Positions 28,469 through 37,014 of a DNA stretch of 64,000 nucleotides are shown in pieces; within the stretch, counting starts at the first letter, position 1; every line of letters begins with the position of its first letter. This DNA comes from Brachyspira alvinipulli ATCC 51933 (lineage in GTDB: Bacteria; Spirochaetota; Brachyspiria; Brachyspirales; Brachyspiraceae): NCBI RefSeq assembly GCF_000518245.1, contig NZ_JADF01000018.1:108477-172476 (forward strand), in the 5' to 3' direction. The position numbers and the translations under genes were made by a program. The notes under the pieces were generated by a model that saw only the letters and a program-made list of their open reading frames with translations, did no database searches and was not told where the DNA came from.

Positions 28469-29578
28469 ATGTCTAAAATTAATAAAGAAGAAAATTTACA
28501 TCAAAAACCATTAATGGAAGAGCTTTATAAAGAAGAATTAGAAGCCTTGAAAAAAGAAGATAAAAACAGCAAACCCAAAAATTGGCAGCTTTCTCCTCAG
28601 GCTGTAAGAGATTTTATTTTAGGTAAAAAACTTAAAGATGGCACAATTATAAAAAGAAAATTTTACGGGGATGATGCCCTTGTAGAGCGTGCCATAATAA
28701 CAATAGCAGGAAACAGAGGGTTAATGCTTGTAGGAGAACCGGGTACAGCAAAAACTATGCTAAGCGAATTATTATCAGCAGCTATAAGCGGAAACAGTAC
28801 CGTTACCATACAAGGAACAGCTGGTACTAATGAAGATAATATCAAATACTCTTGGAATTATGCTATGCTTTTTGCAAAAGGACCTGTAGAAGAAGCATTA
28901 ATACCATCACCGGTTTATACAGGTATGAATAATGGTATTATTACAAGATTTGAAGAGATTACAAGATGTCCGCTTGAAATACAGGACTCTTTAATAAGTA
29001 TATTAAGCGATAAGATTTTAAACATACCCGAACAGAATAAAGTATTATTTGCTAAGGCTGGTTTTAATATAATAGCTACTGCCAATACAAGAGATAAGGG
29101 TATAAATGAAATGAGCAGTGCCTTAAAAAGAAGATTTAATTTTGAGACTGTAGAGCCTATAAAAAATCCTAAACTTGAAGGTGAAATAATAACAAATCAA
29201 TGCAAAACACTTTTTGAACTTGCCGACATTGATATAAATGTAGAAGATGATGTAGTTGATGTTCTTGCTACTACTTTTAATGAATTGAGAAGTGGGGCGA
29301 GTTTTGAAAATGCAAAGATACAGGAATTAAATTCTATTATGAGTACCGCTGAAGCTGTTTCTGTTTATTATCAGTCTGCACTTCACTCTTATTATTATGG
29401 GGATAAGAAAATTAAGATGGATACTTTGGTTGAAAATTTAATAGGAAGTGTTGCCAAAGAAAACAAAGATGATTTGCCTAAATTGAAAAACTATTTTAAT
29501 AATTCTGTAAAAATAAAAGCAGAGAAATTAGGCAAACGTTGGAAAGAATATTATGAAAGCAGGAATTTAATAAAGTAA
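28469..29578 (+). CDS. MoxR-like AAA+ ATPase
   Basis: This 369-residue ATPase has Walker A GEPGTAKTM, a Walker B-like segment (ITRFEEITRC), sensor 1 FNIIATANTRDKG and an arginine-finger region (ALKRRFNFETV). It groups by eye with MoxR/CbbQ-type chaperone ATPases that normally work with a VWA-domain partner to remodel or activate another protein. No VWA gene lies next to it; the next gene is an Rpn-family nuclease. AAAGG precedes the ATG. An imperfect hairpin follows at about 29584-29606. Confidence 0.85.
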   Translation: MSKINKEENLHQKPLMEELYKEELEALKKEDKNSKPKNWQLSPQAVRDFILGKKLKDGTIIKRKFYGDDALVERAIITIAGNRGLMLVGEPGTAKTMLSELLSAAISGNSTVTIQGTAGTNEDNIKYSWNYAMLFAKGPVEEALIPSPVYTGMNNGIITRFEEITRCPLEIQDSLISILSDKILNIPEQNKVLFAKAGFNIIATANTRDKGINEMSSALKRRFNFETVEPIKNPKLEGEIITNQCKTLFELADIDINVEDDVVDVLATTFNELRSGASFENAKIQELNSIMSTAEAVSVYYQSALHSYYYGDKKIKMDTLVENLIGSVAKENKDDLPKLKNYFNNSVKIKAEKLGKRWKEYYESRNLIK

Positions 29579-29667
29579 TAATGAATAAGGATTCATGAGT
29601 CCTATTAATTAAATTTAATTATTATAATGATTTTGACAATTTATGTTATTTTTAATATAATGTTTAT

Positions 29668-30582
29668 ATGGATAATGGCTTTAAAGATATAAAATATTTC
29701 AATACATTGAATGACTATTTTGTAAGATACCTTTTCTCTGATAAAGGCAGTGAGGCAATATTGCTGGATTTTATTAATTCAATAATGATTGATTCTAATA
29801 TGAAAACCTTTAGGTTTGTAGAGATTCTAAATCCTTTTAATTACAAAGAAAATTATGAAGATAAAGAAACTATAGTTGATGTAAAGTGTATTACTCAAAA
29901 TGGTTCAGTTGTTATAATAGAGATTCAGCTTCAAGGCAACTCAAGATTTCCGGAACGCATATTATATTATTGGGCTTCTAATTACAATAAGCTTTTAAAA
30001 CAGGGTGAAAAGTATGATGCTTTAACTCCTGTTATTAGTATAAATTTGCTTAATTTTAATTTAGATGATTCAGATAATATTCATTCATGCTACATGATTT
30101 ATGATACTATTAGTCAAAGATTATTAACAGATCACCTTCAAATTCATATAATAGAGCTTAGAAAATTTCAATATAATTCATTAAAACCAGATTTAAATTG
30201 CTGGCTTAAGTTTTTTACAATGAAATACAACAAGGAGGCTATTATGTCTGATATAGTAAAAGAAAAACCTATAATGGAAGAAGTTCAGAGAAGATATAAT
30301 AATTTTATAAAAGACAGACTCATGATGAATGAATATGACAAAAGACAGGCTTATTTGTACGGCAATCAGATAATGCTTGAAGAAGAGAGAAGATTAGGTG
30401 TTGAAGAAGGTTTTAAAATAGGTATAGAAAAAGGTATAGAAAAAGGCATAGAAAAAGGTATAGAAGAGGGTAAAAAAGAACAGCAAATATATATAGCTAG
30501 GAATTTAAAAAAATCCGGTATAGATATAAAAATAATCAGCGAAAATACAGGTTTGGATATAGAAGAAATTGAGCAGTTATAA
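29668..30582 (+). CDS. Rpn-family (PD-(D/E)XK) nuclease / putative transposase
   Basis: The protein begins with the family signature FNTLNDYFVRYLFSDKGSEAILLDFIN. The nuclease core shows IVDVKC and VVIIEIQLQ, matching the D...ExQ version of the PD-(D/E)XK motif, then RILYYWASNY. Relatives (Rpn/YhgA) promote RecA-independent recombination. The C-terminal tail contains four 12-bp units encoding Gly-Ile-Glu-Lys (30421-30468), typical of this family and able to change length without shifting frame. The 304-residue length is usual. Confidence 0.88.
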   Translation: MDNGFKDIKYFNTLNDYFVRYLFSDKGSEAILLDFINSIMIDSNMKTFRFVEILNPFNYKENYEDKETIVDVKCITQNGSVVIIEIQLQGNSRFPERILYYWASNYNKLLKQGEKYDALTPVISINLLNFNLDDSDNIHSCYMIYDTISQRLLTDHLQIHIIELRKFQYNSLKPDLNCWLKFFTMKYNKEAIMSDIVKEKPIMEEVQRRYNNFIKDRLMMNEYDKRQAYLYGNQIMLEEERRLGVEEGFKIGIEKGIEKGIEKGIEEGKKEQQIYIARNLKKSGIDIKIISENTGLDIEEIEQL

Positions 30583-30675
30583 TTGTATTTATAAGAGAAA
30601 CAGAAATTGCTAATGAGGTAAATGAAAACTAATAACTGATGATAGTTAGAGAAATACAAATAAAAAACTTATGAG

Positions 30676-30702
30676 TTCCTGGCATTCGTAAGAATGTTGG
30701 AA
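30676..30702. other. hairpin in the vsp upstream region
   Basis: CATTC-GTAA-GAATG forms a stem with a GNRA-type tetraloop, extended by G-U pairs and TTCC/GGAA. No T-tract follows. It lies 180 bp before the vsp promoter; the rest of 30583-30850 shows no gene. Confidence 0.45.
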
Positions 30703-30856
30703 ATGTCTAATAATTTATATTAAGAAAATTATTGTTATTAGTTATTTTAATATATGTAAATATAAAAATTATTATTAAAATAGATTTTTACATAGTTAAT
30801 TATTAAATGTGCTTATTATTTTATATAGTATAATGTAATTTTTTTTATTTACTATG

Positions 30857-30885
30857 TTGACTTTTTTATATAAATTTATTAAAAT
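30857..30885 (+). promoter_or_regulatory. promoter of the first vsp gene
   Basis: TTGACT (30857-30862), a 17-bp spacer and TAAAAT (30880-30885) predict a start near 30892, giving a 5' leader of about 325 nt. Confidence 0.65.
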
Positions 30886-30888
30886 AAA

Positions 30889-31190
30889 AACAGACGGTAA
30901 AACTAATGCTTAAACATTATGAAAGATTGCTGATAATGTTTGTTTTACCATCTGTTAGGAAAGATAAAGATCCTCTAAATCCTTATTATTCCAACAGTAC
31001 ATATTGGCAAAGTTATGTGTAACTTTGCAGAGAATAAAGATCCTCTAAATCTTATTATTCTCACTGATTTTTATAGTCCGTTAGGATCAAGCTTAAAGGT
31101 TCTAACGAAATACTGGAAACAATGGGAATCCTATGTTTTCATTGTTTCCTATAAATGTTTTTAGAAGTTATAACCAATTAATGGTATAAC
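30889..31190 (+). promoter_or_regulatory. hairpin-rich 5' leader of the first vsp gene
   Basis: Stems in order: AACAGACGGTAAAAC (30889-30903) with 30942-30956, enclosing AAACATTAT/ATAATGTTT (30912-30920/30933-30941); an imperfect GGAA...TTCC hairpin (30958-30992); GCAAAGTTA/TAACTTTGC (31007-31015/31020-31028); GAGAATAA/TTATTCTC (31030-31037/31055-31062); CGTTAGGATC/GGTTCTAACG (31079-31088/31098-31107); GGAAACAATG/CATTGTTTCC (31115-31124/31140-31149); GTTATAACC/GGTATAAC (31167-31175/31183-31190). The motif ATAAAGATCCTCTAAAT occurs twice (30964 and 31034), each in a hairpin apex. A regulatory or stabilising leader is likely. Confidence 0.7.
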
Positions 31191-31217
31191 ATATAAAAAA
31201 AATTTAGGAGAAAAAAA

Positions 31218-32396
31218 ATGAAAAAAGTTTTATTGACAGCTATGGCTATTCTAACCTTAGCTGGTACATCAGTTTTTGGTATGTATGGTGTAGACGGTAA
31301 TGACTGGATTGGCTTCCTTATTCATGGAAACCAGTTAAGAGCTAGAATGGATCAATTAGGATTCACTTTAGGCAACGGTACAATCAAAGGTACTTTCGGT
31401 TTCAGAGCTGATACTGGCTGGATGGGTTCTATATTAGGTGGTGGACAACTTGGACTTATGGATTCTCTTGCTTTGAACGCTACTGTATCTGCTGGTATAG
31501 GATACACTTCTGATATGATAGGTGTTGGTGTTGGATATAACTTTACTTATGTTGATAGATATATACAAGTACATACTCCAACATTAGTACTTAATGCTTT
31601 AAATAATAATTTAAGATTAGCAGTACCTATACAAGTAGCTGTAGCAGAAGCAAATGATTATCCTGGATATATTGATACTAAATTGAAATTCACAGGTGTA
31701 GGTTTCAACCAAATGGAATTAAGATACTATACTGGAATAGATGCTTTCAATCTTATAAGATTAGATGTTTCTTACAGAAATTTAACTCAGGAAACTCAAT
31801 TTGCTAATAACCCAGCTTCAAAAGGTGTATATGAAGATTTAGCTTTACAATTAAGATTATACTTCTTAAATACTACAGTTGGAAATGTTACTGTTAATCC
31901 ATTCTTAAGAATAGATTACATTACAATGTTAAAAGGTAATGCTCTAGCTAGTCAAATGGGTAAATACAGCACAATAGCAAACTCTTATAATTCTATTGTA
32001 TATGAATATGATGCAGGAAGCGTTTACTCAGTTAAACCTTATACTATCAAAATAAAACCAGTATTGTCTTTAGCAGCTTCAAGCGATATAGTTTCTTTAT
32101 ACTTCGAACCTTCTATAGGTTATGCTTATTCATATTCTAAATATACAACAGAAGGTGCTATTCTAGCATCAAGTAGTAAGTTAGAAAATATCAGCCATGC
32201 TCTAACATGGGGTGCTTATGCTGAAATGTATGTAAGACCAGTTCAAGACTTAGAATGGTACTTTGAGATGGATGTTAACGGTAATGTTAATGGAAATAAT
32301 ACTGTTGCTAATGCTCAATTACCTCCAGTATTATTTGAAACTACTACTGGTATAACTTGGTACTTACCTTCATTAGGCGGAGATACTGCTCAGTAA
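31218..32396 (+). CDS. variable surface protein (Vsp/Bhmp39 family), copy 1
   Basis: This 392-residue protein has a signal peptide (MKKVLLTAMAILTLAGTSVFG) and the Vsp signature: GNDWIGFL, GNQLRARMDQLGFTLGNGTIKGTFGFRADTG, and a C-terminal end GITWYLPSLGGD. Repeated amphipathic strands and a final aromatic strand suggest an outer-membrane beta-barrel. Brachyspira Vsp proteins are abundant surface antigens of about 39 kDa encoded in tandem arrays. TTAGGAG precedes the ATG at good spacing, and the long structured leader suggests it is the main or most regulated copy. It shares long near-identical blocks with the next copies. Confidence 0.92.
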   Translation: MKKVLLTAMAILTLAGTSVFGMYGVDGNDWIGFLIHGNQLRARMDQLGFTLGNGTIKGTFGFRADTGWMGSILGGGQLGLMDSLALNATVSAGIGYTSDMIGVGVGYNFTYVDRYIQVHTPTLVLNALNNNLRLAVPIQVAVAEANDYPGYIDTKLKFTGVGFNQMELRYYTGIDAFNLIRLDVSYRNLTQETQFANNPASKGVYEDLALQLRLYFLNTTVGNVTVNPFLRIDYITMLKGNALASQMGKYSTIANSYNSIVYEYDAGSVYSVKPYTIKIKPVLSLAASSDIVSLYFEPSIGYAYSYSKYTTEGAILASSSKLENISHALTWGAYAEMYVRPVQDLEWYFEMDVNGNVNGNNTVANAQLPPVLFETTTGITWYLPSLGGDTAQ

Positions 32397-32425
32397 TTAG
32401 AGATTTAACTTAGAATATATATAAC

Positions 32426-32460
32426 TAGGGGGCTTTTATAAGCCTCCTTTTTTATTTTTT
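32426..32460 (+). terminator. terminator after vsp copy 1
   Basis: GGGGGCTT (32428-32435) pairs with AAGCCTCC (32440-32447), then a T-rich tail. Each of the first three vsp genes ends with a similar hairpin, so each is probably an independent transcript. Confidence 0.9.
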
Positions 32461-32474
32461 TAGGCATTTTAGTA

Positions 32475-32503
32475 TTGATTTTTTATGTATTATTTATTAA
32501 AAT
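32475..32503 (+). promoter_or_regulatory. promoter of vsp copy 2
   Basis: TTGATT (32475-32480), 17-bp spacer, TAAAAT (32498-32503). The leader is about 90 nt and contains the palindrome TGAAATATATATTTCA near 32522-32538 and a GCAAAGTTA (32551-32559) shared with the leader of copy 1. Confidence 0.55.
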
Positions 32504-32602
32504 ATATAAAGGTCTTAGATGTTGAAATATATATTTCAGCTTAATGCATTGCAAAGTTACTGCTATTAAGGTATTAACTATATAAAATTTTAGTAGAAAA
32601 AA

Positions 32603-33796
32603 ATGAAAAAGGTTTTATTAATAGCTATGGCAATATTAACCGTAGCTAGTGCATCTATATTTGGTATGTACGGTATGGATGGAGATGACTGGATTGGATT
32701 TCTCACAGATGGAAACCAATTAAGAGCTAGAATGGATCAATTAGGATTCACTTTAGGAAACGGTACAATTAAAGGTACTTTCGGTTTTAGAGCTGATACA
32801 GGTTATATTAGTTCTATAATAGCTAATGGCGGTACATATAATAATGAATCAGTTTCTTTCAATCCTACAGTATCTGCTGGTATAGGATATACTTCTGATA
32901 TGTTCGGTATAGGAGTAGGTTATAATTTTACTTATGTAGATAGATTTTTGCAAATACATACTCCTGTATTAATGGTTAATGCTTTGAATAATAACTTAAA
33001 ATTGGTAGTTCCTATAGAAATAGCTATGAGTGATAATGTAAATTCATTGACTGCACCAGATGGTACACCAATAACTTTACCTGCAGATACTAAAGTTAAA
33101 TTTACAGGTATAGGATTTAACAATCTTGAATTAAGATATTCTACTGGAATAGATGCTTTCAATGAAGTAAGATTCTATGCTTCTTATAGAAACACTAGTC
33201 ATGAATCAACTTTTAATGGAACAACTACAAAAATGGTTTCAGAAGCATTAGCTTTACAGTTAAGATTATATTTCTTGAAAACTACTATAGGAGATGTAAC
33301 TGTTAATCCATTCATCAAAGTTCAGTACTCTACAGCTTTAAAAGGTGATAGACTTGATGATTTCTATATGTTTGATAGTTATCAAAATGTTTCTAGTTTA
33401 CCTTCTGATAGAAAACAATCAGATATTTATGCTGCTAACCCTTATGCATTAACTATTACTCCTGTATTATCTTTAGCAGCTTCAAGCGATATAGTTTCTT
33501 TATACTTTGAACCTTCTTTAGGATACACAGTAAGCGGAGATGCTCCTATGAAAAATCCTAATGGAAATAGTCCAAAACAAACTTTAACTCATGCTTTAAC
33601 ATGGGGTGCTTATGCTGAAATGTACGTAACTCCTGTTAAAGACTTAGAATGGTATTTCGAGATGGATGTTAACGGTAATGTTACAGGACAAAATGGTGCT
33701 GTTGCTAATGTTAACTTACCTCCAGTATTATTTGAAACTACTACTGGTATAACTTGGTACTTGCCTTCATTAGGCGGAGATGCTGCTGCTCAGTAA
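32603..33796 (+). CDS. variable surface protein (Vsp family), copy 2
   Basis: This 397-residue protein has a signal peptide (KVLLIAMAILTVASASIFG) and the same block order as copy 1, with most differences in the loops at about 70-80, 140-160 and 250-300. The ribosome site is weak (TTTTAGTAGAAA rather than the AGGAG seen before copies 1 and 3), suggesting lower translation. It is flanked by its own promoter-like sequence and a terminator. Confidence 0.92.
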   Translation: MKKVLLIAMAILTVASASIFGMYGMDGDDWIGFLTDGNQLRARMDQLGFTLGNGTIKGTFGFRADTGYISSIIANGGTYNNESVSFNPTVSAGIGYTSDMFGIGVGYNFTYVDRFLQIHTPVLMVNALNNNLKLVVPIEIAMSDNVNSLTAPDGTPITLPADTKVKFTGIGFNNLELRYSTGIDAFNEVRFYASYRNTSHESTFNGTTTKMVSEALALQLRLYFLKTTIGDVTVNPFIKVQYSTALKGDRLDDFYMFDSYQNVSSLPSDRKQSDIYAANPYALTITPVLSLAASSDIVSLYFEPSLGYTVSGDAPMKNPNGNSPKQTLTHALTWGAYAEMYVTPVKDLEWYFEMDVNGNVTGQNGAVANVNLPPVLFETTTGITWYLPSLGGDAAAQ

Positions 33797-33823
33797 TTAG
33801 AAATTTAATTTAATAATATAAAT

Positions 33824-33851
33824 AGGGGGCTTTTATAGGCCTCTTTTTTTA
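33824..33851 (+). terminator. terminator after vsp copy 2
   Basis: GGGGGC (33825-33830) pairs with the GGCCTC arm ending at 33843 through G-U pairs and is followed by seven T. It is nearly the same sequence as the terminator of copy 1. Confidence 0.85.
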
Positions 33852-34125
33852 TATATTTGCAAATATTTTATGGTATTTAAAAATAATATTCATTTATAAA
33901 TTATTCTTTTTTATGTGAAAATACTAACTTATTTGTTGTTTTTTATCTTTTTATAATACACTAATATTAAATTATTGCTGCTTCATATAACTACAACTAA
34001 TTATTATTAACTGTAAAAAAATTAACATTCTTTATATAATTTGAAATATTTATAAACTTATCAAATGTAAATATGTAATTATAATATTTATTTAAATATT
34101 TTATATTCAATATATTTATATAATA
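33852..34125. other. AT-rich spacer between vsp copies 2 and 3
   Basis: About 270 bp of very AT-rich sequence with no ORF, no ribosome site and no strong hairpin. It separates the terminator of copy 2 from the promoter of copy 3. Confidence 0.5.
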
Positions 34126-34154
34126 TTGACTTTTAATTTATTATTTTCTATAAT
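34126..34154 (+). promoter_or_regulatory. near-consensus promoter of vsp copy 3
   Basis: TTGACT (34126-34131), 17-bp spacer, TATAAT (34149-34154). The predicted start is near 34161, so the mRNA would begin with TAGAGGATCTTTAT (34161-34174), the exact reverse complement of the repeat in the leader of copy 1. Confidence 0.75.
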
Positions 34155-34160
34155 TATTAC

Positions 34161-34213
34161 TAGAGGATCTTTATTGGTGTCTATTGGGTTTTAAGCAATC
34201 TCTCAATAGGCAC
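34161..34213 (+). promoter_or_regulatory. leader of vsp copy 3: anti-repeat plus hairpin
   Basis: TAGAGGATCTTTAT (34161-34174) is single-stranded by inspection and complementary to 30964-30977 and 31034-31047. It is followed by a stem GTGTCTATTGGG (34177-34188) / CTCAATAGGCAC (34202-34213). Confidence 0.65.
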
Positions 34214-34245
34214 TGTAAAAGACTATAAAAAATTAGGAGAAAAAC

Positions 34246-35364
34246 ATGAAAAAAGTTTTATTGACAGCTATGGCTATATTGACCGTAGCTAGTGCATCAG
34301 TGTTTGGTATGTATGGTGTAGATGGTAATGACTGGATAGGATTTCTAGTACACGGCAACCAATTAAGAGCTAGAATGGATCAAATAGGATTCACTTTGGG
34401 TAATGGTACAATTAAAGGTACTTTAGGGTTCAAAGCTGATACTGGCTGGATGGGCTCTATATTAGGAACAAGCGGTAATAGTACTACTCTTAATGCTACT
34501 TTATCTGCAGGTTTAGCATATACTTCTGAGATGTTTGGTATAGGTTTAGGTTATAACTTTACATATATTGATAAAGATATACAAGTGCATACTCCTACAT
34601 TGCTTTTCAATGCTTTAAATAATAATTTAAGATTAGCAGTACCTATACAGGTGTATGTTGGAGATTCAGATAATTTTGCCGATACTCTTGGTACAACTAA
34701 ATTCACAGGTGTAGGCTTTAATCAAATAGAATTAAGATATTATACTGGAATAGATGCTTTCAATCTTATAAGAATAGATGCTTCTTATAAAAATTTAACA
34801 GAAGAGTTCGGCAATCGAAAAGGTGTATATGAAGATTTACACTTACAATTAAGATTATACTTCTTGAATACTCAGATTGGAAATGTTACTGTTAATCCAT
34901 TCTTAAGAATAGATTATGCTACACTTTTAAAAGGTAACAGCAAAACTGGTTTTGATAGTTTCATGACAATAGGAAACTATGCAAAATCTGTTGCTTATGA
35001 ATATGATGCTGGAAATATTTACTCAGTTAATCCTTATTACATCAGCATCAAACCAGTATTATCTTTAGCAGCTAGTAGCGATATAGTTTCTTTATACTTT
35101 GAACCTTCTTTAGGTTATAAATATGCTTATTCAAAAGAAACTATAGGTACTGAAAGTATTGACCATGCTTTAACATGGGGTGCTTATGCTGAGATGTACA
35201 TAACTCCTGTTAAAGACTTAGAATGGTACTTCGAGATGGATGTTAATGGCAATGTTACTGGAAAAGATAAAGTAGCTAATGTTGATTTAGCTCCAGTATA
35301 TTTTGAAACTACTACTGGTATAACTTGGTACTTGCCTTCACTTGGCGGAGATACTGCTCAGTAA
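34246..35364 (+). CDS. variable surface protein (Vsp family), copy 3
   Basis: This 372-residue protein has the signal peptide MKKVLLTAMAILTVASASVFG and the family blocks. It resembles copy 1 most in the central region (FNLIRIDASYKNLTEE versus FNLIRLDVSYRNLTQE). Its last third shares a 54-bp identical stretch with copy 4 (35236-35289). ATTAGGAG precedes the ATG. With its near-consensus promoter it is a strong candidate for high expression. Confidence 0.92.
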   Translation: MKKVLLTAMAILTVASASVFGMYGVDGNDWIGFLVHGNQLRARMDQIGFTLGNGTIKGTLGFKADTGWMGSILGTSGNSTTLNATLSAGLAYTSEMFGIGLGYNFTYIDKDIQVHTPTLLFNALNNNLRLAVPIQVYVGDSDNFADTLGTTKFTGVGFNQIELRYYTGIDAFNLIRIDASYKNLTEEFGNRKGVYEDLHLQLRLYFLNTQIGNVTVNPFLRIDYATLLKGNSKTGFDSFMTIGNYAKSVAYEYDAGNIYSVNPYYISIKPVLSLAASSDIVSLYFEPSLGYKYAYSKETIGTESIDHALTWGAYAEMYITPVKDLEWYFEMDVNGNVTGKDKVANVDLAPVYFETTTGITWYLPSLGGDTAQ

Positions 35365-35387
35365 TTAAATAATTAATATTAAAAATT

Positions 35388-35418
35388 AGGGAGGATGTAA
35401 AAGTCCTCCTTTTTTATT
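35388..35418 (+). terminator. terminator after vsp copy 3
   Basis: GGAGGA (35390-35395) pairs with TCCTCC (35404-35409), then TTTTTTATTT. Confidence 0.88.
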
Positions 35419-35482
35419 TGCATAAAAATATTTCAATTTATTAAAAAAAATCAAATAAATATATTTAATAAAAATTTTTTCC

Positions 35483-35491
35483 TGATATAAT
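35483..35491 (+). promoter_or_regulatory. extended -10 promoter of vsp copy 4
   Basis: TGATATAAT is an extended -10 element. There is no recognisable -35, unlike the other three copies. Confidence 0.45.
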
Positions 35492-35530
35492 ATTAAAGCG
35501 ATATATTTTTGTTGTTAGGTATAAACAAAA

Positions 35531-36610
35531 ATGAAGAATTTTTTATTATCATTAATTAGTTTATTATTCATATTTAATTCTTATATATTTGGTATGTACG
35601 GCAATGGAGATGATTGGATAGATTTTCTTACAGATGCTAATCAATTCAGAGCTAGAATGGATCAATTAGGTTTTGTTTTGGGTGATGAAACTATTAAAGG
35701 TACTTTTGGTTTTAGAACAGACAGCGGAAATTTATCTTCTATATTATATTCTTCGTCTTTTTTAAATAATTTACAATTAGATTCTACAATATCTGCAGGT
35801 TTGGGATATACTTCTTCGATATTTGGTATAGGCTTAGGGTATAATTTTACATATATAAATAATAATTTACAAGTGCATACCCCTGTATTGACAATTAATG
35901 CTTTGAATAATAATTTAAGAATAGCAATACCTTTGCAGATAGCTGTTTCTGATACTATTGTTAATGCAGATCTATTCGGAACTTATACAGGTATAAGCAC
36001 ATCAACGCAAATAAGATATTATACAGGAATAGACTCTATTAATGCTTTGAGATTGTATATTAATTATGGAAGAAATTCGTATGAAAATATGTTTTTAGCA
36101 CAGTCTTTGGGTTTTGAATTTAGAATGTATTTCTTAAATAGTTATATCAATGATGTTAATATTAATCCTTTTATCAAAGTTCAATATAATACAGCATTAG
36201 GCAGCGAGGGAAAACCTATTAGTTCATCTCATGTTTTATCAAGCAGTGTTATGGATTATAAAGATCTTTCATTAAGATATGATTATAATATGTATGATAT
36301 AGAAGTAACAGCTGTTTTATCTTTAGCGGCTAATAGCGATATAGTTTCTTTATATGTAGAACCATCTCTAGGGTATAAAATAGTAGGTACAGGTTTCAAA
36401 ACTGAATTGCCTGAATATTATTTAACATGGGGTGCTTATACTGAAATGTATATAACGCCTGTTGAAGATTTGGAATGGTACTTTGAAATGGATGTTAATG
36501 GCAATGTTACTGGAAAAGATAAAGTAGCTAATGTTGATTTAATTCCGGTATATTTTGAAACTACTACAGGTATAACTTGGTACTTGCCTTCATTTAGTAA
36601 TGCAGAATAA
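35531..36610 (+). CDS. variable surface protein (Vsp family), divergent copy 4
   Basis: This 359-residue protein is the most divergent member: the signal peptide differs (MKNFLLSLISLLFIFNSYIFG), the body has many substitutions, and the end reads LPSFSNAE instead of LPSLGGDTAQ. The 54 bp at 36488-36541 are identical to copy 3, which suggests gene conversion. The ribosome site is weak (TTAGG about 11 nt away). No terminator hairpin follows; the next gene on the minus strand abuts its stop codon. Confidence 0.9.
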   Translation: MKNFLLSLISLLFIFNSYIFGMYGNGDDWIDFLTDANQFRARMDQLGFVLGDETIKGTFGFRTDSGNLSSILYSSSFLNNLQLDSTISAGLGYTSSIFGIGLGYNFTYINNNLQVHTPVLTINALNNNLRIAIPLQIAVSDTIVNADLFGTYTGISTSTQIRYYTGIDSINALRLYINYGRNSYENMFLAQSLGFEFRMYFLNSYINDVNINPFIKVQYNTALGSEGKPISSSHVLSSSVMDYKDLSLRYDYNMYDIEVTAVLSLAANSDIVSLYVEPSLGYKIVGTGFKTELPEYYLTWGAYTEMYITPVEDLEWYFEMDVNGNVTGKDKVANVDLIPVYFETTTGITWYLPSFSNAE

Positions 36611-36874
36611 TTAATCTTCATCCATATTGATAAAATGATTTAATGCATTGAGTATGTCTGCTGATTTATTGTCTATTTTATCGTCGTCATCTGTATTTTC
36701 CATTTCAAGCATTGATATATAGGATTTCATTAGATTAAAACCGAAATATGCTTCTATATTGCTGTCATCTTCTTCTATAGATTTTTTATAATATTCCAAT
36801 GCTTCTTCATATAATCCTAGTTCTTCTTTTTCTTTTGCTGTATTAAAATAGCTTTTTGATTTATTATTATTCAT
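36611..36874 (-). CDS. small TPR-like protein
   Basis: The 87-residue acidic protein contains one clear TPR (SYFNTAKEKEELGLYEEALEYYKKSIEEDDSNIEAYFGF) and a partial second helix pair, then an Asp-rich tail. It has no signal peptide. Its stop abuts the end of vsp copy 4 on the opposite strand. The partner is unknown. Confidence 0.7.
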   Translation of the reverse strand: MNNNKSKSYFNTAKEKEELGLYEEALEYYKKSIEEDDSNIEAYFGFNLMKSYISMLEMENTDDDDKIDNKSADILNALNHFINMDED

Positions 36875-37014
36875 ATAAAAATCCGATAAAATTTAATAGG
36901 ATAATATTATACTATAATGAAATTTTTTTCAAAAATTATATATTTACTGTATTATTTTTAATTGTAATAATTGCAGTTATTAACTAATATTATTTGAGTA
37001 TATGTTTTTTTAAT

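Noticed and set aside
30421..30468. Phase-variable frameshifting repeat in the Rpn-family gene
   Set aside because: The unit is 12 bp, a multiple of three, so copy changes alter length but not frame.
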